Shown piece after piece: positions 7,683 through 15,498 of a DNA stretch of 35,917 nucleotides. The position numbers were made by a program, and so were the translations under genes. Below the pieces are notes generated by a model. It made no database searches. It saw only the letters and a list, made by a program, of their open reading frames with translations, and was not told where the DNA came from. How positions within the stretch are numbered: position 1 is the stretch's first letter; each line of letters opens with the position of its first letter. The stretch is from Planctomycetes bacterium GWF2_42_9 (lineage in GTDB: Bacteria; Planctomycetota; Phycisphaerae; Sedimentisphaerales; UBA12454): the NCBI GenBank assembly GCA_001825675.1, contig MHYA01000143.1, positions 1,129 through 37,045 of the forward strand, written 5' to 3'.

Positions 7683-7867
7683 CAATCAGAAAAATATATT
7701 TCTATCGAGCTATCGTTGCGAGGACATGGATTCCAACAAGCAATTACAAAGAATCCCATAGCTCTGAACAAAAATCCTTTCCCTTATTTTCATTCACCAT
7801 CACATGGGATAAAGGTTCAGGTCTATTTATATGATTCAAATTAACATACTTCTTGAAAGGGAACATT

Positions 7868-8902
7868 ATGCAGAAAATGAACAGAAGTGAATTATTGAAA
7901 CAGATGGAGAGTGTATTGCCGGGACTTTCACAACGAGAGGTGATTGAACAGTCCTCTTGTTTTGTCTTTTGCAAGGGCAAAGTAATAACATATAACGATG
8001 AGGTCATGTGTACGCAGAAGTGCGACCTCAAAATTGACTGTGCTGTATTTGCAAAACCATTTATCTCAATTCTTCGTAAGCTAACTGATGATGAAATTTC
8101 AGTATCAACGAATAAAACTGAATTGGTGATAGGTAGCATAGGGACAAATGCTAGTGTTCACTTGGAGAAAGAAATTTTATTGCCAGTAGCCGATGTTGAA
8201 AAACCGCAAAGCTGGAAATTGTTGCCGAAAGATTTTTGTAATGCTATTGCTGACGCAAGAAGTTGTGCCAGTACCGATGCGTCACACTTTGTCCTCACCT
8301 GCATTCACATACATCCCAAATGGGTTGAGGCATGTGACGGTGTACAGGCAATCCGTTACACGATCAAGACAAACTTTAATTCGCCTGCACTGATAACACG
8401 TAGTGCGATTAAGCACGTTCTTAAATCAGAAGTTTCTGAATTCAGTGAAACAAAAAATTGGATACATTTCAGGAACGAATCAGGCATAGTGTATAGTTGC
8501 AGACGATATACCGAAGAATATCCAGACCTGACAGGAGAACTGAAATGTGAAGGCGCTGAAGTTACACTGCCCAAAGAACTTTTGCGAGCAGTTGGACAGG
8601 CGGAGGTTTTCGCATCCAAATTTTTTTTTGGTAGTTATGTCACAGTTAAATTGCAATCTGGCAGGGCAGTGGTAATGTCGTATAGTGCGTCCGGACATTT
8701 CAGTGGGGCAAAAACAATAGCATATAAAGGCAAGACTATTCAATTCACAATCGAACCCACAGTTCTCAAAAATATACTCCGCAAATACAGTCGATTCGAA
8801 GTAGCATCATCAAGATTGAAGGTAGATGGTGGCAAGTTTGTATATGTGACATGTTCAGGTACTGCATCTGACATGCTAAAGCACCATAAAATTACAAACT
8901 GA
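7868..8902 (+). CDS. Sliding-clamp-like protein (DNA polymerase III beta fold), element-encoded
   Basis: This 344-residue protein has the layout of a beta sliding clamp, the ring that tethers DNA polymerase to DNA. The evidence is an N-terminal domain with SCFVFCKGKVITYNDEVMC and FAKPFISILRKL, a middle domain with KLLPKDFCNAIADARSCAS and WVEACDGVQAIRY, and a C-terminal domain with VTLPKELLRAVGQAEVFAS. Repeated blocks pair a strand with a helix-strand, as in the clamp fold. Similarity to housekeeping DnaN is low, so it is probably a divergent clamp paralogue like those carried by phages and plasmids. ATG at 7868 has GAAAGGGA seven bases upstream; TTG at 7853 is less likely. Its target could be an element- or host-encoded polymerase or repair protein. 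Confidence 0.6.
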   Translation: MQKMNRSELLKQMESVLPGLSQREVIEQSSCFVFCKGKVITYNDEVMCTQKCDLKIDCAVFAKPFISILRKLTDDEISVSTNKTELVIGSIGTNASVHLEKEILLPVADVEKPQSWKLLPKDFCNAIADARSCASTDASHFVLTCIHIHPKWVEACDGVQAIRYTIKTNFNSPALITRSAIKHVLKSEVSEFSETKNWIHFRNESGIVYSCRRYTEEYPDLTGELKCEGAEVTLPKELLRAVGQAEVFASKFFFGSYVTVKLQSGRAVVMSYSASGHFSGAKTIAYKGKTIQFTIEPTVLKNILRKYSRFEVASSRLKVDGGKFVYVTCSGTASDMLKHHKITN

Positions 8903-9010
8903 GCCGCCCGACAATTGGCGAGCAAAAGAAATTGGTACATTGATAAGAAAATCTGTACGGTCGGGTAACTCAAGCCGTGCTGCGTAGTAATTGAGGGTTT
9001 ATAAAACCGC

Positions 9011-9127
9011 AAAAGGGGTTGTAGTCTCGCCCGCAAGGATCGTATATTTTTGTGCGGGCGGTACGAATTTTGGGTAGCTCCCAGAAGACAGACTGTTCTG
9101 CTTGACGACAGTCGCGCCGCCCCTTTT
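9011..9127 (+). ncRNA. Candidate structured RNA upstream of the serine recombinase
   Basis: AAAAGGGG (9011-9018) can pair with CCCCTTTT (9120-9127), closing a junction with three local hairpins: CGCCCGCA (9028-9035) with TGCGGGCG (9053-9060), TGGG (9071-9074) with CCCA (9080-9083), and GACTGT (9091-9096) with ACAGTC (9108-9113). GGGCGG at 9056-9061 can instead pair with CCGCCC at 9117-9122, which would break both the closing stem and the first hairpin. It ends 34 bases before the recombinase start. It could be a leader switch, a small RNA or folded DNA at a recombination site. No known family is recognised, and chance pairing is not excluded from one copy. Confidence 0.4.
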
Positions 9128-9161
9128 ATAATTTTCGGTCAAGCTGAAAGGTCAAGCAATC

Positions 9162-10814
9162 ATGTCAGAAGCAAAACTTCGTTTTGCGGCATTATGTCGT
9201 GTGAGTACGGAACAGCAAGAGAAAGAGGGCGAGTCTCTTCGCTTACAAAAAACAGAAATCGAAAATGCTGTCAAACATCTTGGTGGCATTATCGTTGCAG
9301 AGTATGGGGGACAGGAACATGCTACGCCGGGATATGAAAAGAAAGAAATTGATCGACTTGTTCGTGATGCCCAGAAGATGCCAAAGTTATTTGATGCTGT
9401 AATGGTTACTAATGCCGACAGGTGGAGCAGAGACAACCAGAAATCAAGAGAGGGACTTGATGTTTTTAAGGAATATAATATTCAGTTTTTTACAGGAACG
9501 ACACGACATGACTTAATCAAACCTGAAACACGTTTGATTCTGGGTATGTTTGCTGAAATGGGGCAGTTTTATGCAGCTAACCAGAAACAGAAATCAATCA
9601 ATGCCCGCATACATCGAGCAAAACGAGGAATACCAACAGGAGGAAAAGTACCATATGGAAGAATACTCGATAAAAACACAAAGCAATTGGTTGTGGATAT
9701 AGAAAAACAAGCCATCGTAGAACAAATTGCTAACCGATATTTGGCGGGCGAAAAAATGCCAGAGTTGGCAGAAGAATTTGGAATGAATCATTCAAATTTG
9801 CATAAAATATTAACAAAACGCTGTGGCGATACATGGGAGATGAAATTTAACGTCAACGATTTGAGAATACATGAAACTGTACCAATGAAGATGCCTCGCT
9901 TGCTTCCAGAGCCAATAATTCAAGCTATACTCAAAAAAGTACAAGCTAATAAAACTTATGAACACGGGAAAACAAAATATTTATATCTTCTCTCAAGGAT
10001 GATTTTTTGTAAACACTGTGGCTACGCAATGTTTGGACAAAGAAATCACAATGGACACCAGTATTACCGTCATGCCCACACAAAACGTACTAGGAAATGT
10101 GAGAGCTTCAAAACCTTCGTTAGAGCAGACGTACTAGAAGATATGGTGATGCGTCATTTGTTTGAGTGTTTTGGTAATCCTAGAGCCGTCCAAAAAGCGA
10201 TAGAAACTGCTACACCTAACCTTCAAAAATTAGAGGAGTATCGAAAGCGTATCGAGGAAATAGACAAGTTGCTTATCAAAAATAAAGTCAGCAAAGACCG
10301 CATACTGCGTTTCATTGCAAAAGATACTATCAGTGACAGCGATGCCGAAACACAGCTTTTGGAACTGAAAGAAAAAGATATTAAACTACAGACAGAAAAG
10401 CAACAATTGCAGGATAATATTGGAAATAGCCCAAGCCCTGATAAGATTAAAACTGTTTCAAAAACCATCGCCGTTCAATTCAGAACATCGCAACTGCAAA
10501 TGAACACACGAAAGCGATTGGCCGCAGAGCAACCATTTGAAGAAATGACGTATGAAGAAAAGCAAGCATTAGTGAAAATGGTCTTTAGTGGTAAAAGACC
10601 TGACGGAAAACGAATGGGTGTAGATATTGAATGGGATAGCAATGGATGGAAGTTTGATATACACGGTCATCTTATTGACAAAGAGGGTTTATTTGTTTTG
10701 AGTGATGCTCGAAAAGAAATCTTTTTTGGTGAGGGTGGTGGTTATAGCATATCGAGGGACAGAGAGTTATGTACTAAATCCACATGGCATTCACAAGGCA
10801 AAGCCCCTCTTTAA
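9162..10814 (+). CDS. Large serine recombinase (integrase)
   Basis: This 550-residue site-specific recombinase should cut and rejoin attachment sites to integrate and excise the element. The catalytic domain has the nucleophile Ser15 in LCRVSTEQQ, DRWSR at residues 86-90, and the hinge helix near RLILGMFAEMGQFYA. A recombinase domain follows (ARIHRAKRGIPTGGKVPYG), then a zinc-ribbon with CKHC at 283-286 and a later Cys313, then a long coiled coil about 352-415. ATG at 9162 has GAAAGG upstream. The last eight or so codons lie in the antisense of the yjbQ fragment, so the extreme C-terminus was set by the integration site and would differ in the excised form. All catalytic features appear intact. 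Confidence 0.95.
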   Translation: MSEAKLRFAALCRVSTEQQEKEGESLRLQKTEIENAVKHLGGIIVAEYGGQEHATPGYEKKEIDRLVRDAQKMPKLFDAVMVTNADRWSRDNQKSREGLDVFKEYNIQFFTGTTRHDLIKPETRLILGMFAEMGQFYAANQKQKSINARIHRAKRGIPTGGKVPYGRILDKNTKQLVVDIEKQAIVEQIANRYLAGEKMPELAEEFGMNHSNLHKILTKRCGDTWEMKFNVNDLRIHETVPMKMPRLLPEPIIQAILKKVQANKTYEHGKTKYLYLLSRMIFCKHCGYAMFGQRNHNGHQYYRHAHTKRTRKCESFKTFVRADVLEDMVMRHLFECFGNPRAVQKAIETATPNLQKLEEYRKRIEEIDKLLIKNKVSKDRILRFIAKDTISDSDAETQLLELKEKDIKLQTEKQQLQDNIGNSPSPDKIKTVSKTIAVQFRTSQLQMNTRKRLAAEQPFEEMTYEEKQALVKMVFSGKRPDGKRMGVDIEWDSNGWKFDIHGHLIDKEGLFVLSDARKEIFFGEGGGYSISRDRELCTKSTWHSQGKAPL

Positions 10815-10914
10815 CTCCCGACTGCTTCACAAGTCTCTCAACCTCACCATGTATCGAAACGATCTCCCGCCTCTGCCCAACTTCAACCCACAACTCTTTC
10901 GTAAGCGCCTTCAT
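10774..10914 (-). pseudogene. yjbQ: yjbQ, 5' fragment, interrupted by the element
   Basis: Reading from ATG at 10914 (GAGG four bases upstream) gives 46 residues that match the N-terminus of the YjbQ/UPF0047 family: MKALTKELWVEVGQRREIV, then EVERLVKQSGVKEGLCLVNAM. In the family NAM is followed by HITASVF and the conserved C-terminal half. Here it is followed by Trp-Ile and a stop codon, so about two-thirds of the protein is missing. The break coincides with the serine recombinase 3' end. The gene sits 43 bases upstream of the DUF819 gene on the same strand and was probably in that operon. The 3' part should lie at the other end of the element. Confidence 0.85.
10775..10795. other. Attachment-site junction between element and chromosome
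   Basis: Similarity to YjbQ holds through the codons for Asn-Ala-Met (10783-10791 on the minus strand) and stops at 10782. The crossover therefore lies at or just inside CATGGCATT (10783-10791), the reverse complement of the conserved codons AAT GCC ATG. Serine integrases leave only a very short identical core, often two bases, so the exact point cannot be fixed from one junction. Confidence 0.65.
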
Positions 10915-10957
10915 ATTACCTCGCCTTAATTTTTAACAATTTCTTCTCACTGCTCAC

Positions 10958-12172
10958 TTACATTGCTATCCTTTTACACATTTGGCTAACCAGCAGTCCC
11001 AAAAAAGTCCCGCTGATATTTCCCAGCACCGCAAGCAAAAGTCCAACCGGCGCAAGCTGGGCATGATAAACCCCAGCTACTACCGGCGCACTGGCGGGGC
11101 CTCCTATGCACGCCTGGCTCGCAGCTGCTGCCAAAGCAATCGGCGCCCTGAGCACCCTCGCTGCCCCAAGTACGATAATCGCATGTATCGCTATCCATGT
11201 AAACCCAGCGGTAAGCAGAATCGGTGCATTTGCGAAATTCGCCAAACTCGCCTTGGCCCCTATCGACGCAAGCACAAGATAAAGAAGCGCAAAACCGATC
11301 CCCGATGAACCATTCGCCTCCAGATTCCTGGCGCGCGTAAACGAAAGCCCGATCCCGATAAACGTCGCAATTACTATCGACCACGCCGGGGCATTCAAAA
11401 CGCCCGCAGCTTTTTTAAGATAGCCTGCCATTCCCACTGGAATCGGCCCCGCCCCTGCTCTTTCCAGCACACCTGCAAGTACCACCGAAACTACAGCCGC
11501 CGCCGCACATAAAACCACAATTGCCAAAAATCCATACTTCCTGCTCAGCGCGCCCACATTTACTTTTACCTTCGCCCGCGCGACAAGATCGTCAATTAGC
11601 GTCCGCCTGGCGCAAAGCATCTTATCAAGCCTGCCCTCATACGCCGCCGCTGCGATCAATATCGCCATCCATGTATAAGGCACGATCGTATCCACGATCA
11701 CCATCGGCAGAAAAACCGCGTCCGGCGTATTTATCGCCTCCTTCACCGCGATCATATTCGCGCTGCCTCCGATCCATGAAGCGCTCAGCGACCCTATCCC
11801 CTTCCACATCTCCCCCGGAAGATAAGTTTTATAAATCCCCATCACCCCCGCCGCACCAGCCATCACACCCACGACACTGGCACCCATCATCGCAAGCGCC
11901 ACAGGCCCAAGCTTGAGTATCGCCTTTATATCAACCGACAACAAGAGCAGCGCCAAACTAGCAGGCAGACAATATTTCGCTATCCATATATAAACCTCGC
12001 TCTTGTTCGGCAATATCCCCGCAGTACTCGCCAGCATGGGCAAAAGATAAATCCAGAACATCGAAGGTAGATACTTAAAAAATCCCTTCGTCCTCTCATG
12101 CCTGCTCAGCAGCAAAATCGCCGCCTCTATCGCGACCAGCACACACGCGATATATGCCATCCCCCAGTTCAT
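10958..12172 (-). CDS. DUF819 family membrane protein (putative permease)
   Basis: This 404-residue protein has about ten hydrophobic segments and two glycine-rich re-entrant-like motifs in the two halves, SASWIGGSANMIAVKEA and SQACIGGPASAPVVAG, which are hallmarks of DUF819 (YjcL-type). The family is thought to be a transporter but its substrate is not established. ATG at 12172 overlaps the stop of the dipeptide epimerase gene as ATGA, so the two are made together. That pairing suggests transport of dipeptides or murein peptides for the epimerase, which is an inference. The interrupted yjbQ begins on the same strand a short distance before the stop codon side of this gene's end. Confidence 0.88.
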   Translation of the reverse strand: MNWGMAYIACVLVAIEAAILLLSRHERTKGFFKYLPSMFWIYLLPMLASTAGILPNKSEVYIWIAKYCLPASLALLLLSVDIKAILKLGPVALAMMGASVVGVMAGAAGVMGIYKTYLPGEMWKGIGSLSASWIGGSANMIAVKEAINTPDAVFLPMVIVDTIVPYTWMAILIAAAAYEGRLDKMLCARRTLIDDLVARAKVKVNVGALSRKYGFLAIVVLCAAAAVVSVVLAGVLERAGAGPIPVGMAGYLKKAAGVLNAPAWSIVIATFIGIGLSFTRARNLEANGSSGIGFALLYLVLASIGAKASLANFANAPILLTAGFTWIAIHAIIVLGAARVLRAPIALAAAASQACIGGPASAPVVAGVYHAQLAPVGLLLAVLGNISGTFLGLLVSQMCKRIAM

Positions 12173-13224
12173 CGCCCGCCCACTTCAAATTCGTTCGAGC
12201 GAATTGTGATATTCCCATATCTTCGACCGTGGGCAAAAAAGTGCACCGAATCGAGGTCGATATAATCAAACCCGCCCCTGCCCGCCGCGAAATTTATCGC
12301 CGCTGATAACCCAACCATCGTCTCGGTCATGCACCCGATCATAAGCTTTAGCCTTGCCCGTTTCGCCGCTGAATAAATCTTAGCAGACTCCGCGATGCCG
12401 CTTTTAGCTATTTTAATATTGATACCATCAGCAAGTTCATTATCGATCACCCGCCTGCAGTCTGCGTAATCAAAAACCGTCTCATCAACGATTACAGGGA
12501 TTTGCGTTTTGCCGTGTATCGCCGCAAGGCCTTTGTAATCGCCTCGCATCAAAGGCTGTTCAAACAACTCTATATCTATGCCGCTCTTTGCGCAACGTTT
12601 TAGCATCTCCAAACAGCTCTTGGCCGTATATCCCTGGTTGCCGTCAAGCCTGATTATCGCCCCCTCCACCCTCGGCTCAACAAACCCCCACACCATCTTC
12701 AAAAACGAAATATCCTCCTCAACCCGCCCGCTCACCTTAACCTTGTAAACCCGAAAATTATTTTCAACCGCACGATTAAGCCAATCATCCAGCTTGCCCC
12801 TGCCAGGTACAAACGGTATCGTTATATCCGTCTCGATCCTGTTCTTCTTCGCCCCCCAATACTCAAACTCATTTTTCCCTTCACTAGCCAGCCGCGCCCG
12901 AAACAGCGCCACCTCCAGCCCCGAACAAGTCATGTGAAATTGGGCATTCTCTTTTTTTGCCTTTTTGACGATATCCTGGTATTCACCAATTTCCATCCCA
13001 AGTGCATATCTTTTTACCCCGCCCAATATTTGCTTTATCTTCTCCGCCGTCTCATCAGGAAACACAAAACTCGTCGGCACCTCTCCAAGCCCAACCGCCC
13101 CATCGTCAAGCGTGACCTTTACGATCACACTCGTCGCCCGCGTCTTCGACCCCAGCGAAGTCGCAAACGTCGTTCGCATCTCCTTAACCATCACCCCAAC
13201 CTGCATCCGTGCGATCTTACTCAT
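12169..13224 (-). CDS. Dipeptide epimerase (enolase superfamily, L-Ala-D/L-Glu epimerase type)
   Basis: This enzyme likely epimerises the second residue of a dipeptide such as L-Ala-D-Glu from peptidoglycan turnover, in the cytoplasm. The 351-residue protein has the enolase-superfamily active site: KVK at 161-163 (catalytic lysine), metal ligands in RLDGN (Asp194), ELFEQPL (Glu222) and VIVDET (Asp247), and the second catalytic lysine in INIKIAKSG (Lys271). Near the C-terminus the GCMTET and DLDS motifs are those of dipeptide epimerases rather than muconate cycloisomerases. Substrate preference cannot be fixed from sequence. It is coupled by ATGA to the DUF819 permease. No strong ribosome site is seen before ATG 13224. 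Confidence 0.88.
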   Translation of the reverse strand: MSKIARMQVGVMVKEMRTTFATSLGSKTRATSVIVKVTLDDGAVGLGEVPTSFVFPDETAEKIKQILGGVKRYALGMEIGEYQDIVKKAKKENAQFHMTCSGLEVALFRARLASEGKNEFEYWGAKKNRIETDITIPFVPGRGKLDDWLNRAVENNFRVYKVKVSGRVEEDISFLKMVWGFVEPRVEGAIIRLDGNQGYTAKSCLEMLKRCAKSGIDIELFEQPLMRGDYKGLAAIHGKTQIPVIVDETVFDYADCRRVIDNELADGINIKIAKSGIAESAKIYSAAKRARLKLMIGCMTETMVGLSAAINFAAGRGGFDYIDLDSVHFFAHGRRYGNITIRSNEFEVGGR

Positions 13225-13248
13225 CTTGAATTTCTTATCTTCGCCTTT

Positions 13249-13310
13249 GTTTTGAATTTGCTTTTATTTTCTATTTTTAATTTGTTTCGTGCTTCGTATT
13301 TAGTGCTTTT
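13249..13310. repeat. AT-rich dispersed intergenic repeat, copy 1
   Basis: The segment contains TTTTGAATTTGC, AATTTGTTTCGTGCTTCG and a following AT-rich run. The same words recur at 14581-14661, 21721-21793 and 24411-24476. All copies are intergenic. It is followed by GTAACTCG repeats near 13352-13383 that form the last codons of the GT4 gene. Confidence 0.5.
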
Positions 13311-13350
13311 GCTGCTCTATTCGATGTTGAACGTTCGATGTTCATTTGTT

Positions 13351-14547
13351 TTAACGCGTAACTCGCAACCCGTAACTCGTAACTTTCCTATAAACTTCTT
13401 CAATCACATCCACCATCGTCTGGGGCGCAAATTGTTTCCTCACACTCTCCCGCCCAGCTGTGCCGAGCTTTTCTCGCAATTCTTTATTCTCTATCAGTTC
13501 GGCGCATGCCGCCGTAAGCGTCTTGATATCTTTCGGGGAAATCAGCCTACCTGTATTATCATTAACAACTTCCCTCGCGCCATCGACATCAAAGCTTATC
13601 GCAGGCGTCCCGCAAAGCAGCGCCTGCGGCAGCGCCCTGGCAAGCCCTTCCCGCAGGGAACAATGTACCAGCACATCTGAAGACTGTATCGCAAGCGGAA
13701 CCGCCCCCGGCTCTAATAACCCCGTAAACTTGAATCTCTCTTCCAGCCCAAGCCGCCGTATCTGTTCCTTGTATTGTTCGGTTAGCGCCCCATCACCAAC
13801 AAACAACCACACGGCCTTGGGAAATCGCCCCGCAAGCTCCCTGGCAGATTCGATTATATAATCATGCCCCTTCAATTCCGCGATCCTTGAAACAGTCACA
13901 AGCACCACCGCGTCAGAAGCGATCCCGTATTTCTTCCTGAACCCCTCCCGCTCATCTTCGCTTATAGCCCGCAAAAAGCTCTCTTCCTCTATCGCCGAAT
14001 ACGCTGTCGTATACATATCCGCCGTTCCCATCCCAGCCGCAAGCGCCTGCCTGGTCATCGCATCCGCAACAGTTATAAACGCATCCGTCCTCTTGGCGGC
14101 AAATCGCTCAATAGCAATATAAAGCTTATTCACGATTGCATTCTGATATGGATGAAACGCAAGCCCGTGTATCGTATGCACAACCGCAGGCCGCCGGGCC
14201 ACACCAAATTTTCCCTTGAGATTATAACCGGCAACTCGCCCCAGTATCCCCGCCTTAGCCGAATGCGTATGCACCACATCAGGCTTTAGCTGGGCTATCA
14301 TCCCCTTAAGCTTTTTATATGTCACAACATCATGCCAAGGCAGTATCGCCCGTCGCATCTCCTCACAAACCCGCACCTCATATCCCTGCCCCTTAGTCGC
14401 CTCAAACATAGCTCCCTCAGGCCCTATCGCCGGCCCCGTTATCAGCACAACCTCATGCCCCCTCGCAGCAAGCTCCTTGCAGGTAATAAGCGTATTCTCC
14501 TGCGCCCCCCCCAATATCAACCTTGTTATAATATGAACGATCTTCAT
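13351..14547 (-). CDS. Glycosyltransferase family 4 (GT-B fold)
   Basis: It should transfer a sugar from a nucleotide-sugar donor to a lipid-linked or polysaccharide acceptor. The 398-residue protein has the N-terminal acceptor domain starting MKIVHIITRLILGGAQENT, the central VVHTHSAKAGILGR and VVHTIHGLAFHPYQN, and the donor domain with VTVSRIAELKGHDYIIESA, WLFVGDGALT, and the nucleotide-sugar motif REGLARALPQALLCGTPAI. The final residues SYGLRVTR are encoded by a short GTAACTCG-type repeat, so the native end may have been replaced or extended. The acceptor cannot be named. It stands alone, 126 bases before the epimerase gene, with repeats on both sides. Confidence 0.92.
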   Translation of the reverse strand: MKIVHIITRLILGGAQENTLITCKELAARGHEVVLITGPAIGPEGAMFEATKGQGYEVRVCEEMRRAILPWHDVVTYKKLKGMIAQLKPDVVHTHSAKAGILGRVAGYNLKGKFGVARRPAVVHTIHGLAFHPYQNAIVNKLYIAIERFAAKRTDAFITVADAMTRQALAAGMGTADMYTTAYSAIEEESFLRAISEDEREGFRKKYGIASDAVVLVTVSRIAELKGHDYIIESARELAGRFPKAVWLFVGDGALTEQYKEQIRRLGLEERFKFTGLLEPGAVPLAIQSSDVLVHCSLREGLARALPQALLCGTPAISFDVDGAREVVNDNTGRLISPKDIKTLTAACAELIENKELREKLGTAGRESVRKQFAPQTMVDVIEEVYRKVTSYGLRVTR

Positions 14548-14580
14548 TCGGCTTCTATTCTGAATCCAGAATCCTCGTCG

Positions 14581-14661
14581 TTTCCTGATTTTGTTTCGAA
14601 TTTTTTCTTTTTTAAATTTTCGAATTTGTTTCGGATTTCGGGTTTCGTGCTTCGGTTTTCC
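14581..14661. repeat. AT-rich dispersed intergenic repeat, copy 2
   Basis: This is the fullest copy: TTTTGTTTCGAA, AATTTTCGAATTTG, TTTCGGATTTCGGG and TTTCGTGCTTCGG follow one another. It fills the gap between truA and the GT4 gene. Confidence 0.5.
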
Positions 14662-14667
14662 TTCCGC

Positions 14668-15417
14668 CTAATATTTTATCCACATCAAACAAAGCCCTTC
14701 CGGCGGAGCAGTCGGCCCAGCCGCCGTGCGAGTCTTCGCCTCGATGATCTCTTTCATCTTTTCCGGCTTCCATCTCCCGCGACCTACCTCAACCAGCGTC
14801 CCAACAATGTTCCTAACCATATTATAAAGGAACCTGTCCGCCTCTATCTCAATATACACCCACTTATCTTCCCCCCAGACCCTGCACGCCATCACATTGC
14901 GCACACTGTTTTCACGCCTATCCGCCGCTGCCGCGAAAGATTTGAAATCATGCTCCCCCAAAAGCATCTTCGCCGCCTCATCCATTTTAGCCGCGTCCAG
15001 CTCCCCAGGCCGATGCCAGCAATTGCGCGCCTGCAGCGCATTTGGATTCTTGCCTGTAAATATGCTATAGCGATATTGTTTATACTTCGCGCTGCTCGAT
15101 GAATCAAAATCCGGCCCCACTTCTTCCGCGCTTAAAACCTTGATATCCCTTGGCAGCCTGTGATTGAGTGCCTTTACAAAATTATCCGTCGGCACCGGCG
15201 ACTCGTTCAAAAAATTCACCACCTGCCCCAGCGCACTCACCCCTGCATCCGTCCTGCTAGCCCCGTTTATCTTAGTATAAAACCCCGTAAGATCCCCCAT
15301 GGCCCGTTCCAGCTCCCCCTGTATCGTCCGCTTACCCGGCTGCGCCTGCCAACCGCTATACCCCCGCCCGTCATAAGAAACAACAAGCTTCACGTTTTTC
15401 GCAATTCTTTTAGCCAC
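14668..15417 (-). CDS. truA: tRNA pseudouridine(38-40) synthase TruA
   Basis: TruA converts uridines 38, 39 and 40 of the tRNA anticodon stem to pseudouridine. The 249-residue protein has the N-terminal LVVSYDGRGYSGWQAQP, the catalytic motif ASRTDAGVSALGQVVNF with Asp57, and later FYNMVRNIVG-like RFLYNMVRNIVGTLVEVG. It ends APPEGLCLMWIKY, the usual TruA ending. The start is GTG at 15417 with GGTGG just upstream, since no ATG precedes the conserved region. It follows asd after an intrinsic terminator. Family length and motifs are complete. Confidence 0.96.
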   Translation of the reverse strand: MAKRIAKNVKLVVSYDGRGYSGWQAQPGKRTIQGELERAMGDLTGFYTKINGASRTDAGVSALGQVVNFLNESPVPTDNFVKALNHRLPRDIKVLSAEEVGPDFDSSSSAKYKQYRYSIFTGKNPNALQARNCWHRPGELDAAKMDEAAKMLLGEHDFKSFAAAADRRENSVRNVMACRVWGEDKWVYIEIEADRFLYNMVRNIVGTLVEVGRGRWKPEKMKEIIEAKTRTAAGPTAPPEGLCLMWIKY

Positions 15418-15427
15418 GGACCACCTT

Positions 15428-15464
15428 AATCAAAAAGCCAGAAACCACTGCTGGCTTCTGGCTT
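15428..15464 (-). terminator. Rho-independent terminator after asd
   Basis: AAGCCAGAA (15435-15443) pairs with TTCTGGCTT (15456-15464). On the minus strand the stem runs into TTTTTGATT, a U-rich tail. It lies between the asd stop at 15499 and the truA start at 15417, so it should end the asd transcript. Confidence 0.75.
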
Positions 15465-15498
15465 CAATAGTTTACCAAAGACTTTGCTGATGTAAATT

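Larger units (their letters stand above)
1..10785. mobile_element. Integrative element (right part), inserted in yjbQ
   Basis: This stretch carries a type I restriction-modification operon, a sliding-clamp-like gene and a large serine recombinase. It is visibly more AT-rich than the DNA to its right. Its right end is set by the abrupt loss of yjbQ similarity at about 10781-10791, directly beside the recombinase 3' end, as expected for a serine integrase next to its attachment site. The left end, with the rest of yjbQ, must lie beyond base 1, so the element is longer than 10.7 kb. I see no conjugation or phage structural genes in the visible part. It could therefore be a defence island, a mobilizable element or one arm of a larger element. 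The exact right boundary is uncertain by about 10 bases. Confidence 0.75.

Noticed and set aside
14332-15102. 256-codon plus-strand open frame across the GT4/truA gap
   Set aside because: It spans a repeat and antisense parts of two well-supported genes, with proline/arginine-rich shadow composition.
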